Shown in pieces: positions 7,645 through 15,242 of a stretch of 64,000 nt of DNA. Source of the stretch: Microbacterium laevaniformans. GTDB lineage: Bacteria; Actinomycetota; Actinomycetes; Actinomycetales; Microbacteriaceae. The notes under the pieces were generated by a model that saw nothing but the letters and a program-made list of their open reading frames with translations, searched no databases and was not told the DNA's origin. A program made the position numbers and the translations under genes. The DNA is taken from the NCBI RefSeq assembly GCF_016907555.1, contig NZ_JAFBCE010000001.1, positions 744,001 to 808,000 of the forward strand, given 5' to 3'. Each line of letters opens with the position of its first letter. Position 1 is the stretch's first letter.

Positions 7645-9474
7645 TCAGCCGGCTGCGGCCTCGGCGCGGGCGAGGGCGGATGCCGCGCGCACGAGAGCCA
7701 GGTGCGAGAGCGCCTGCGGGGTGTTGCCGGCCTGCCGCTTCTCGGCCACGTCGTACTCCTCGGACAGCAGGCCGACATCGTTCGCGCGGGCACAGGCGCG
7801 GTCCATGAGCGCCCGCGCATCGGCGAGACGGCCGCTCGCCGCGTACTGCTCGACGAGCCAGAACGAACACGCCAGGAACGGGTTCTCCGTGCCTTCCAGC
7901 CCGTCCACCCCCGACTCGGTGCGATAGCGCAGCACGAGGCCGTCGACCACGAGGGTGCGCTCGATCTCGGCCACGGTGGCCAGCATGCGCGGGTCGTCCG
8001 CGGCGCAGAATCCGACCGTCGGAAGCAACAGCAGCGAGGCATCGACCGCGTCCGTCGCGGTGTGCTGCACGAAATGGCCTCGTGGGGAGACTCCGTGAGC
8101 GTCGATGTCGGCGCGCACCCGGTCGCGCAGCTGCTCCCAGTGCGCGTCGGGGCCGTGCAGACCGTGTTCGCGCACCGAGCGCACGCCGCGATCGAATGCC
8201 GCCCACACCATGGCCCGGGAGTGCACGAAAACCTGCGGCGCACCGCGGATCTCCCAGATGCCCTGATCGGGTTCGTCGATGCGCTCCTCGGCACGGCGCA
8301 GCAGCGCGCGCTCCAACGGCCACGAGATCGCCGACTGCTCGATGCCGGCCGCACGCGCGGCGAACAGGCACGTCATGACCTCACCGGTCACGTCGGCCTG
8401 GTACTGCTGCGCCGCACCGTTGCCGATCCGCACGGGCGCGGCACCCCCGTAACCGGGCAGGTCGCCGAGCTCCCGTTCCATGAGGTCGCGCTCGCCGGCG
8501 ATGCCGTAGACGATCTGCAGGTCGGCCGGGTCGCCCGCGATCGCCCGCAGCAGCCAGCGCTGCCAGTGCGCCACGACGTGCGCGAAGCCCTGGCCGAGCA
8601 GCACCTCGATCGTCAGCGAAGCGTCTCGCAACCAGACGAAGCGGTAGTCCCAGTTGCGCTCGCCGCCGAACTGTTCGGGCAGCGACGTGGTGGGTGCGGC
8701 GATGATGCCGCCCGTGTCGCGGTGCGTGAGCGCGCGTAAGGTCAACAGCGAACGCACGACGACGTCGCGGTGCGGCCCGTGCACGTCGATGCGTTCGGCC
8801 CACGCGCTCCACCATTCGCGCGTGCACTGCAGGGCATCCTCGACGTCCAGCGGGGCGGGGACAGGGCGGTGCGAGGCATGCCAGGTGAGCGTGAGGTCGC
8901 GGTGCTCGCCGGCGGCGACGCTCAGCGTGCCGCGGTGCACGTGGTCGGTGGCCGTCAACGGTGCACCGCGCAGGGCCACAGCATCCGGTCCGGCGATCGC
9001 CGTCACCTCGGGGGCGTCGGCCGTCCCGGTCTGGCGCACCCACGGCAGCGCGCGGGCGTAGTCGAAGCGCAGTCGCACCTGCTGCTCGAACGCGACGCGG
9101 CCGCTGATGCCGACGACGCGGCGCACCAGGTCGACGCGGTGTACGACGTCGAGATGCCGGGGATCGACGGGCAGACAATCGTGCACCTCGGCCACGCCGT
9201 CCGCGCTCTCCCAGCGCGTGATAAGGGTGAAGGTGTCGCCGTCGTAGTGCCGTGTCGCCTGCGCGTCGGGATCGGCGGGCCGCAGCGCCCATCGTCCCTG
9301 ATGGTCGTCGCCGAGGAGGGCGGCGAACACGGATGCCGAATCGAACCGCGGCAGGCACAGCCAGTCGATCGATCCGTCGCGCGAGACCAGCGCCGCCGTG
9401 CGGCAGCTGCTCAGGAGCGCGTAATCCTCGATGGGCGTGGGGGAGGGGATCCGGCCCGCGTATGCATCTGCCAC
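7645..9474 (-). CDS. Glycoside hydrolase family 15 protein (glucoamylase/trehalase-like)
   Basis: The 609-residue protein begins with the N-terminal beta-sandwich common to bacterial GH15 enzymes (DYALLSSCRTAALVSRDGSIDWLCLPRFDSASVFAALLG). The (alpha/alpha)6 barrel carries GGERNWDYRFVWLRDASLTIEVLL, the best-known GH15 signature. A later segment, IWEIRGAPQVFVHSRAMVWAAFDRGVR, contains a catalytic-region glutamate. Mycobacterial relatives include trehalases, and others are glucoamylases or dextran glucosidases, so the substrate is uncertain. The chosen GTG gives the family length. A longer open frame upstream overlaps the divergent G6PDH gene and is rejected. No signal peptide is present, so it is cytoplasmic. 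Confidence 0.9.
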   Translation of the reverse strand: MADAYAGRIPSPTPIEDYALLSSCRTAALVSRDGSIDWLCLPRFDSASVFAALLGDDHQGRWALRPADPDAQATRHYDGDTFTLITRWESADGVAEVHDCLPVDPRHLDVVHRVDLVRRVVGISGRVAFEQQVRLRFDYARALPWVRQTGTADAPEVTAIAGPDAVALRGAPLTATDHVHRGTLSVAAGEHRDLTLTWHASHRPVPAPLDVEDALQCTREWWSAWAERIDVHGPHRDVVVRSLLTLRALTHRDTGGIIAAPTTSLPEQFGGERNWDYRFVWLRDASLTIEVLLGQGFAHVVAHWQRWLLRAIAGDPADLQIVYGIAGERDLMERELGDLPGYGGAAPVRIGNGAAQQYQADVTGEVMTCLFAARAAGIEQSAISWPLERALLRRAEERIDEPDQGIWEIRGAPQVFVHSRAMVWAAFDRGVRSVREHGLHGPDAHWEQLRDRVRADIDAHGVSPRGHFVQHTATDAVDASLLLLPTVGFCAADDPRMLATVAEIERTLVVDGLVLRYRTESGVDGLEGTENPFLACSFWLVEQYAASGRLADARALMDRACARANDVGLLSEEYDVAEKRQAGNTPQALSHLALVRAASALARAEAAAG

Positions 9475-9514
9475 GGAATGATTCTGCCCCCTCGCCGCCC
9501 CGCACCGGGCGACA

Positions 9515-9520
9515 TAGGGT
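9515..9520 (+). promoter_or_regulatory. -10 box TAGGGT of the G6PDH gene
   Basis: TAGGGT is followed by GTGCAC (6 nt) and the ATG at 9527, the leaderless arrangement. Confidence 0.6.
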
Positions 9521-9526
9521 GTGCAC

Positions 9527-10894
9527 ATGGCTGACGTGTCGACACTGGTGATCATCGGGGCAAGCGGCGATCTGACGCAGCGACTGCTGCTGCCGGCGCT
9601 CGCCGATCTGCTGCGAGGACAACCGCAACGGCAGCTGCATCTGGTCGGTGTCGGTCGCACCGAGATCAGCGACGCGCAGTGGCGGCGACGTGTGCGGACC
9701 GCGTTCCGGGAAGCCGGAGCGGACGATGCCTTCTCCGCTGTCGCGTCGACGCCGTTCATCACGGCCGACGCGACGACCGCCGCGGGCCTGCGCGCGGTGA
9801 TCGGCGCCGTCCCGGAGGGGCGGCTCGTGCTCTACTTCGCCGTGCCGCCCGCTGCGGCGGCGGCCGCCTGCGCGGCGCTGTCTCCGGCCGATCTGCCCGA
9901 GGGGACGATCCTCGCGTTGGAGAAGCCGTTCGGTGAGGACGAAGCCAGCGCGCGTGAACTCAATGCGGTACTGCTGAAGCTGCTGCCCGAGGAGCAGGTC
10001 TTCCGCGTCGATCACTTCCTCGGCCGCTCCACCGTTCTCGACGTGCTCGGCGCCCGGTTCGCGAACCGGCTTCTGGAGCCCATCTGGTCAGCGGAGCACA
10101 TCGAGCGGGTCGAGATCCGCTTCGACGAGACCCTCGGGTTGGAGGGGCGTGCGGGCTTCTACGATCACGCCGGGGCACTCATCGACATGATCCAAAGCCA
10201 TCTGCTGCAGGTGATGGCCGTCGTCGCGATGGAGCCCCCCGCGGCCCTCACCGCGACGGACGTGCGTGACGCCACCGCGGCGGTGCTGCGGGCGACGCAC
10301 GTCTGGGACGACAACGCCGTGCGCTCCTCGCACCGCGCGCGCTACACGGCCGGCACGGCGGGCGAGGAACGGATGCCGTCGTACGTCGACGAGCCGGGCG
10401 TCGATCCCGCGCGGGAGACCGAGACGCTCGCCCAGGTGCGCGTCGAGGTGCGAAACGCCCGGTGGGCGGGCGTGCCGTTCACCCTGCGCTCCGGGAAGGC
10501 CCTGGCCGCCAAGCGGGCAGAGGTCGACGTCGTCCTGCGTCCCGTGCGCCACCTGCCGCTGGGGTTCACCGGCGATGCGAGCGGTGCCGTCCTGCGCTTC
10601 GGACTCGGGCCGGACAAGCTCACGATGGAGATCTCGGTCAATGGGGGTGACGAGCCGTTCGCCCTGCACCGTGCGACGCTCGAGGCCGACCTCGGCCTCG
10701 GCGCGCACGCCGCGTACACGGAGGTTCTCGCCGCGATCCTCGACGGCGACGCCATGCTGGCCGTGCGCGGCGACGCCGCCGAGGAGTGCTGGCGCATCAT
10801 CCAGCCCGTCCGCGACGCGTGGCGGCGTGGCGACGTGCCCATGGACGACTACCCTGCCGGATCGGACGGTCCCGACGGGTGGGGCGTTTCCTGA
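9527..10894 (+). CDS. Glucose-6-phosphate dehydrogenase family protein
   Basis: This 455-residue protein oxidises glucose-6-phosphate to 6-phosphogluconolactone if it is a true family enzyme. It has the N-terminal dinucleotide motif GASGDLTQRLLLPAL, the conserved EKPFG, RVDHFLGRSTV at the active site and QSHLLQVMAVVAMEPP further on, so both catalytic histidines are kept. Differences from the canonical enzyme are its shorter length (usual 480-515), R in place of the Lys of DHYLGK, and S-G-K in place of the usual R-T-G-K. It may therefore be a paralogue, possibly using other cofactors or sugars, and the symbol zwf is withheld. It is divergent from the GH15 gene. Confidence 0.82.
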   Translation: MADVSTLVIIGASGDLTQRLLLPALADLLRGQPQRQLHLVGVGRTEISDAQWRRRVRTAFREAGADDAFSAVASTPFITADATTAAGLRAVIGAVPEGRLVLYFAVPPAAAAAACAALSPADLPEGTILALEKPFGEDEASARELNAVLLKLLPEEQVFRVDHFLGRSTVLDVLGARFANRLLEPIWSAEHIERVEIRFDETLGLEGRAGFYDHAGALIDMIQSHLLQVMAVVAMEPPAALTATDVRDATAAVLRATHVWDDNAVRSSHRARYTAGTAGEERMPSYVDEPGVDPARETETLAQVRVEVRNARWAGVPFTLRSGKALAAKRAEVDVVLRPVRHLPLGFTGDASGAVLRFGLGPDKLTMEISVNGGDEPFALHRATLEADLGLGAHAAYTEVLAAILDGDAMLAVRGDAAEECWRIIQPVRDAWRRGDVPMDDYPAGSDGPDGWGVS

Positions 10895-10895
10895 G

Positions 10896-11576
10896 TCATC
10901 TCCAGCGGTACTCGGTCTCCGGCCGTCCGCGCGTGCCGTAGCGGGGCGTGCGCTCGACACGGCCGGCCTCGGCGAGGTGCTCGAGGTAGCGCCGGGCTGC
11001 CACGCGCGACATTCCCAAGGCGTCGGCGGCTTCGGTCGCCGAGAGTCCGCCGCCGTCGCGGACGGCGTGGGACACCCGTTCCAGCGACGCGGGGGACAGC
11101 CCCTTCGGCAGTCCGATCGTGCCCGTCGGACGCAGCGCCCCCAGCATCGCGTCGATCTCGGACTGGGTCGCTGCCCCCGATGTCGCGCGGGCGCGCTCGC
11201 GATATGCGCGATATTGCTCCATCCGGTCGTGGAAGGTCGCGAAGGTGAACGGCTTGACGAGGTACTGCGCCGCGCCGAGGGCGACCACCTGACGGACGAC
11301 GCCGGCGTCGCGTACCGAGGTGATCGCGATGACGTCGACGTCGGCGGCGTGTGCGCGCACGTGGCGCAGGACGTCCAGGCCCGAGCCGTCGGGCATGGTC
11401 ATGTCCAAAAGGACGAGGTCGATGCGCTCCCGGTCGGGCGCGTCCAGAATCGCCGAGACAGCGGCCCGCGCGCCCGCGCACTCGGCGACCACCTCGAAAC
11501 CGTCGACCCGCTCGATGTACGAGCGGTGCAGCTCGAGCGTCAGCGCCTCGTCGTCGACGAGCAGGACGCCGATCAT
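10896..11576 (-). CDS. CitB/DcuR-type response regulator
   Basis: The 226-residue protein has an N-terminal receiver domain with the acidic pocket D8/D9, the phosphoacceptor D58 (LLDMTMPDGSG) and K108 in LVKPF. A C-terminal helix-turn-helix lies near residues 175-215 (LSATEAADALGMSRVAARRYLEHL). This layout is that of the CitB/DcuR/DctR family regulating di- and tricarboxylate transport. It starts at the stop of the sensor kinase gene (4-bp ATGA overlap), and dctA lies divergently next to the pair. It most likely controls dctA in response to C4-dicarboxylates or citrate. Confidence 0.9.
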   Translation of the reverse strand: MIGVLLVDDEALTLELHRSYIERVDGFEVVAECAGARAAVSAILDAPDRERIDLVLLDMTMPDGSGLDVLRHVRAHAADVDVIAITSVRDAGVVRQVVALGAAQYLVKPFTFATFHDRMEQYRAYRERARATSGAATQSEIDAMLGALRPTGTIGLPKGLSPASLERVSHAVRDGGGLSATEAADALGMSRVAARRYLEHLAEAGRVERTPRYGTRGRPETEYRWR

Positions 11577-12838
11577 GACCGCACCGTCGGCAGGACGACG
11601 CGGAACGTCGTCGGGGAGATCTCGACGGTGACCGTCCCGCCGATCTCGTCGATGACGGCACGCACCAGCGCCAGCCCGACGCCCCGACCGTCGCTGCCGG
11701 CCGGTTTTGTCGAGAATCCTCGCTCGAACATTCGTGCACGCACCTCCTCGTCGGGGCCGTCCCCGGAGTCGGAGACGGTGAGCAGCAGTTCGTCCTCCGC
11801 CGTGCGCGACATGTGCACGCGCACCCACCTCGGCGCCGGACCGCTCGCGGCAGCGTCCAGGGCGTTGTCGATGAGGTTGCCGACCAGCGCGACCGCGTCG
11901 ATCGGGCTGAGCAGCGAGCGGGGAGCGTCGGGGGCGATGTCGGTCGACCAGTCGATCCCGCGTTCCATCGCCTGCGAGGCTTTGCCGAGCAGCAGCGCTC
12001 CGACGGTGGGATCGCCCTCGGTGCGGGCCGCGACCTGGTCCACCAGCGCCTGACTCTGACGCGCCGAATCCGTCAGGATGCCGATCGCATCATCCGTGCG
12101 TCCCAGTTCGATGAGTGCGACGGCAGCGTGCATGCGATTGCCGTGCTCGTGCGTCTGTGCGCGCAGGGCCTCGCCGAGCGTGCGCATCGACTCGGCGGAT
12201 GCCAGGGTGTCGCGGATGGCGCCGGCGGGGAGGTCGCCGGCGACCAAGCGCGTCGCGCGGCGGGCGAGCACCGCGCCGGCGAGCCCGGCGCCGACGAGCA
12301 CGAGGCCGACGGCGGCGACCACGAGCAGCCGCGGCACCACGTGCGCGGTGACCGTTCGGATCGTCACGCCGACCGAGACCCAGCCGACGAGGCGTCCGCC
12401 CGCCTCCACCGGCACGATCGTGCGCAGCGACGGTCCGAGGGTCCCGCTGAACTCTTCGGTGAGGGCTGTCGGCGTGTTCGGGATGGTGCCGATGTAGCGC
12501 TTTCCGATCTGCGCCGGGTCGCGGTGCGTCACGCGGATGCCGTCGGCATCCATGATCGTGACGAAGTCGACACCCGCGTCCGACATGACCGCCGTCGCCA
12601 TCGGCTGCAGCGCCTGGCTGGCGGCGACGTCTTCGCTGTGCGCGAGAGCCGTGGAGACCTCCTCCAGGTCGGCGAGGGTGGCCGACACCGCCTGCGTCAC
12701 ACGCTCGGCCTCGGCGCGTGCCGTGCGCTGCGCCTCCAGAACCAGCAGTCCGGCGGTGGCCAGAGCCAGCACGAGAGCGGCGCCGGCCAGCCACAGGAAG
12801 ATCCGGGACGCGGCGCTGCGTCCGATTCTTCGGGTCAT
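11573..12838 (-). CDS. CitA/DcuS-type sensor histidine kinase
   Basis: The 421-residue membrane kinase has a first membrane helix at about 13-34 and an extracytoplasmic sCache/PAS-like sensor with the family segment DADGIRVTHRDPAQIGKRYIG. A second helix follows (LLVVAAVGLVLVGAGLAGAVLA). The dimerisation/phosphoacceptor box is RAQTHEHGNRMHAAVALIELG, with the H-E-x-x-N-R-x-H pattern specific to CitA/DcuS kinases. The ATP-binding domain has NLIDNALDAA and GRGVGLALV. The ATG at 12838 is chosen because GAGGA precedes it, and a longer frame to 12916 lacks this. It is predicted to sense a carboxylate outside the cell and signal to the adjoining regulator. Confidence 0.92.
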   Translation of the reverse strand: MTRRIGRSAASRIFLWLAGAALVLALATAGLLVLEAQRTARAEAERVTQAVSATLADLEEVSTALAHSEDVAASQALQPMATAVMSDAGVDFVTIMDADGIRVTHRDPAQIGKRYIGTIPNTPTALTEEFSGTLGPSLRTIVPVEAGGRLVGWVSVGVTIRTVTAHVVPRLLVVAAVGLVLVGAGLAGAVLARRATRLVAGDLPAGAIRDTLASAESMRTLGEALRAQTHEHGNRMHAAVALIELGRTDDAIGILTDSARQSQALVDQVAARTEGDPTVGALLLGKASQAMERGIDWSTDIAPDAPRSLLSPIDAVALVGNLIDNALDAAASGPAPRWVRVHMSRTAEDELLLTVSDSGDGPDEEVRARMFERGFSTKPAGSDGRGVGLALVRAVIDEIGGTVTVEISPTTFRVVLPTVRS

Positions 12839-13012
12839 GGCGTCCTCGGCGGTCGATGGCGGGTCGTCGGCCGTCCCGACGAGTATCGGAGCGGCCGCCG
12901 GGACCAATACGACCACAAGTGAACCACGAGGCGGCCGACGCTGTACTCTGTGCGTGTGGCCGCCAGCGTCGGCGCCACCCGAACAACGACCCGTTCACAC
13001 CTGGAGGCGGAC

Positions 13013-14455
13013 ATGGCCCTCACATCATCTTTCAAGCTCCCCGGCTACAACTGGCGCCGCGGCAAGAGCTCGTGGGACAAGCACACCTGGCTGTACGTGG
13101 CGGTGATCATCGCGGTGGTCCTGGGCGCGGTGGTCGGCCTCGTCTGGCCGGAGTTCGCGAAGGGGCTCGAGCCGGTCGGCAAGGCCTTCGTGAACCTCAT
13201 CAAGATGATGATCGCGCCGATCATCTTCTGCACCATCGTCGTCGGGGTGGGATCGATCGCGAAAGCGGCGACGGTCGGCAAGATCGGGGGCCTCGCACTG
13301 CTCTACTTCCTCGTGATGTCGACCTTCGCCCTCGCGATCGGCCTCGTGGTCGGCAACATCATCCACCCGGGTGAAGGGCTGAACATGGCCGGTGCCACGT
13401 ACGACGCCGGCAAGTCCGGAGAGGCCACCGACACCGTGAGCTTCCTCCTCGGGATCATCCCCACGACGTTCTTCAGCGCCTTCACCGGCCCGAGCGTCCT
13501 GCAGGTGCTCTTCATCGCGCTGTTGGTGGGCTTCGCCCTGCAGCAGCTCGGAAAGAAGGGCGAGCCGATCATGTTCGCGGTCAAGCAGCTGCAGGTGCTG
13601 GTGTTCCGCATCCTCGGAATGATCCTCTGGCTCGCTCCGATCGGCGCCTTCGGCGCGATCGCGGCGGTCGTCGGCAAGACCGGCGTCTCGGCCATCGTGA
13701 GCCTCGGCATCCTGATGATCGCCTTCTACATCACGTGCGCGGTGTTCATCATCGGCGTGCTCGGGTCGCTGCTGTACGCGGTCACCCGGGTCAACATCTT
13801 CAGCCTCATCAAGTACCTCGCGCGCGAGTACCTGCTCATCATCGGCACCAGCTCCTCCGAGTCGGCTCTGCCGCGTCTGATCGGAAAGATGGAGCACATC
13901 GGTGTGTCCAAGCCCGTCGTGGGCATCACCGTGCCCACCGGCTACTCCTTCAACCTCGACGGCACCGCGATCTACCTGACGATGGCGTCGCTGTTCATCG
14001 CGACGGGGATGGGGATGCCGATGTCGATCCCCGAGCAGATCGGCCTGCTGGTGTTCATGATCATCGCCTCCAAGGGCGCCGCGGGCGTCACCGGTGCGGG
14101 CCTGGCGACCCTCGCCGGGGGTCTGCAGGCGTTCCGCCCCGATCTGGTCAACGGTGTCGGGGTCATCGTCGGCATCGACCGCTTCATGTCCGAGGGTCGC
14201 GCGGTCACCAACTTCACCGGCAACGCGGTGGCCACTCTCCTCATCGGCACCTGGACGAAGCAGATCGACCGTGACCGCGTGCGCGATGTGCTCGCCGGCC
14301 GCATCCCCTTCGACGAGGCCACCCTCACCGGCGACGGTCACGATGGCATGTCGACCGACACCGCGGCGGTCGGCACCCAGGGGCTGGAGGAGGCGGCGAT
14401 CGCCGAAGCCGAGGCGAAGCAGGAGCGTGCCCGCGAGCGCGCCGGGGTCCGCTGA
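13013..14455 (+). CDS. dctA: C4-dicarboxylate/cation symporter (DctA family)
   Basis: The 480-residue protein belongs to the DAACS family of Na+- or H+-coupled symporters for dicarboxylates or acidic amino acids. Family signatures are IGTSSSESALPRLIGKME (helical hairpin 1 serine-rich motif), GYSFNLDGTAIYLTMASLFIA (the NMDGT-like substrate/cation motif) and MSEGRAVTNFTGNAVATLLI, near residues 278-296, 314-334 and 393-412. About eight membrane helices plus two re-entrant loops are expected. The start at 13013 has GGAGG upstream. The divergent CitAB-type system argues for dicarboxylate transport rather than glutamate. The Glu/Ala-rich C-terminal tail is cytoplasmic. Confidence 0.93.
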   Translation: MALTSSFKLPGYNWRRGKSSWDKHTWLYVAVIIAVVLGAVVGLVWPEFAKGLEPVGKAFVNLIKMMIAPIIFCTIVVGVGSIAKAATVGKIGGLALLYFLVMSTFALAIGLVVGNIIHPGEGLNMAGATYDAGKSGEATDTVSFLLGIIPTTFFSAFTGPSVLQVLFIALLVGFALQQLGKKGEPIMFAVKQLQVLVFRILGMILWLAPIGAFGAIAAVVGKTGVSAIVSLGILMIAFYITCAVFIIGVLGSLLYAVTRVNIFSLIKYLAREYLLIIGTSSSESALPRLIGKMEHIGVSKPVVGITVPTGYSFNLDGTAIYLTMASLFIATGMGMPMSIPEQIGLLVFMIIASKGAAGVTGAGLATLAGGLQAFRPDLVNGVGVIVGIDRFMSEGRAVTNFTGNAVATLLIGTWTKQIDRDRVRDVLAGRIPFDEATLTGDGHDGMSTDTAAVGTQGLEEAAIAEAEAKQERARERAGVR

Positions 14456-14467
14456 CCCGAACCGCCT

Positions 14468-14516
14468 ACAACGGCGCCGCGCCCCCGATCACGCGTCGGG
14501 GGCGCGGCGCCGTTGT
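14468..14516. terminator. Very long terminator hairpin after dctA
   Basis: A perfect 21-bp stem (14468-14488 with 14496-14516) with a 7-nt loop lies 12 nt after dctA. Its distal arm overlaps the last codons of the convergent DedA gene. Confidence 0.85.
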
Positions 14517-15091
14517 GCGCGGGCCACGATCGCGTCCGCCGCCGCGCCGAGCACGATCGCCACGACGACCGAGGCTATGACCGCGGCGACGGTGCCGCCC
14601 GGGATCAGTGCGGCGACGGCCGCCCCCAGCAGGGCCTGATAGAGCGCCCACGCGCTCGCCGCCGGCGCCGCCAGCAGCAGGTATCGCCGCATCGGCATCC
14701 GCGAGGCGCCCGCGACGAGATTCACGGCGAGGCGGGCGAACGGGATGAAGCGGGCCGTGAACATCAACGTCGCGCCGCGGCGGTCCAAGGCGCTGCGCGC
14801 CCCGCCGAGAGCCGCCGCCACTCTCGGACCGCGCATCCAGCGCCATCGTTCGAGGCCCGCGGTGCGGCCGACGAGGTAGCAGCCGAGGTCTCCGATCAGT
14901 GCGGCTGCCGCCGCGACGACGATGACGGCGGCGAGCGGGGGAGAGCCTTCCGCGACGGCGAGCGCCCCGAGCGTCGTGACGGCGGCTTCGCCGGGGATGA
15001 CGACGAGGAAGGCGTCGCCGACGACGAGGGCGGCCATCGCGGGGAGGGCCCAGGGACTCTGGGCGAGGGCCTGCAGCCACGCGTCGGTCAC
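14489..15091 (-). CDS. DedA family membrane protein
   Basis: The 200-residue protein has about five hydrophobic segments and DedA/SNARE-associated (VTT) features: EAAVTTLGALAVAEG near residue 35 and the conserved FTARFIPFARLAVNLVAGASRMPMRRYLLL (about 111-140), which matches the F-x-R-x-x-P-x-x-R motif. DedA proteins are proposed flippases or transporters of lipid carriers coupled to membrane potential. The GTG at 15091 is chosen because the protein then begins at the normal family position. The longer open frame to 15244 overlaps the divergent glycosyltransferase start. The last codons lie inside the dctA terminator hairpin. Confidence 0.85.
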   Translation of the reverse strand: MTDAWLQALAQSPWALPAMAALVVGDAFLVVIPGEAAVTTLGALAVAEGSPPLAAVIVVAAAAALIGDLGCYLVGRTAGLERWRWMRGPRVAAALGGARSALDRRGATLMFTARFIPFARLAVNLVAGASRMPMRRYLLLAAPAASAWALYQALLGAAVAALIPGGTVAAVIASVVVAIVLGAAADAIVARAQRRRAPDA

Positions 15092-15242
15092 GCCTTCGGA
15101 ATAGCACGCCGTCGTGAACGCGCGGGGAACGGCGCGTGCGACGGTGACGTCGGGATGGCCGCCGCGGGACCGTTCGGCGAACACTGTGTTCCCGAGGCCG
15201 ATTCGGCCCCGTCGCACGCGCTGCAGCCGCAACGCTGGACCC

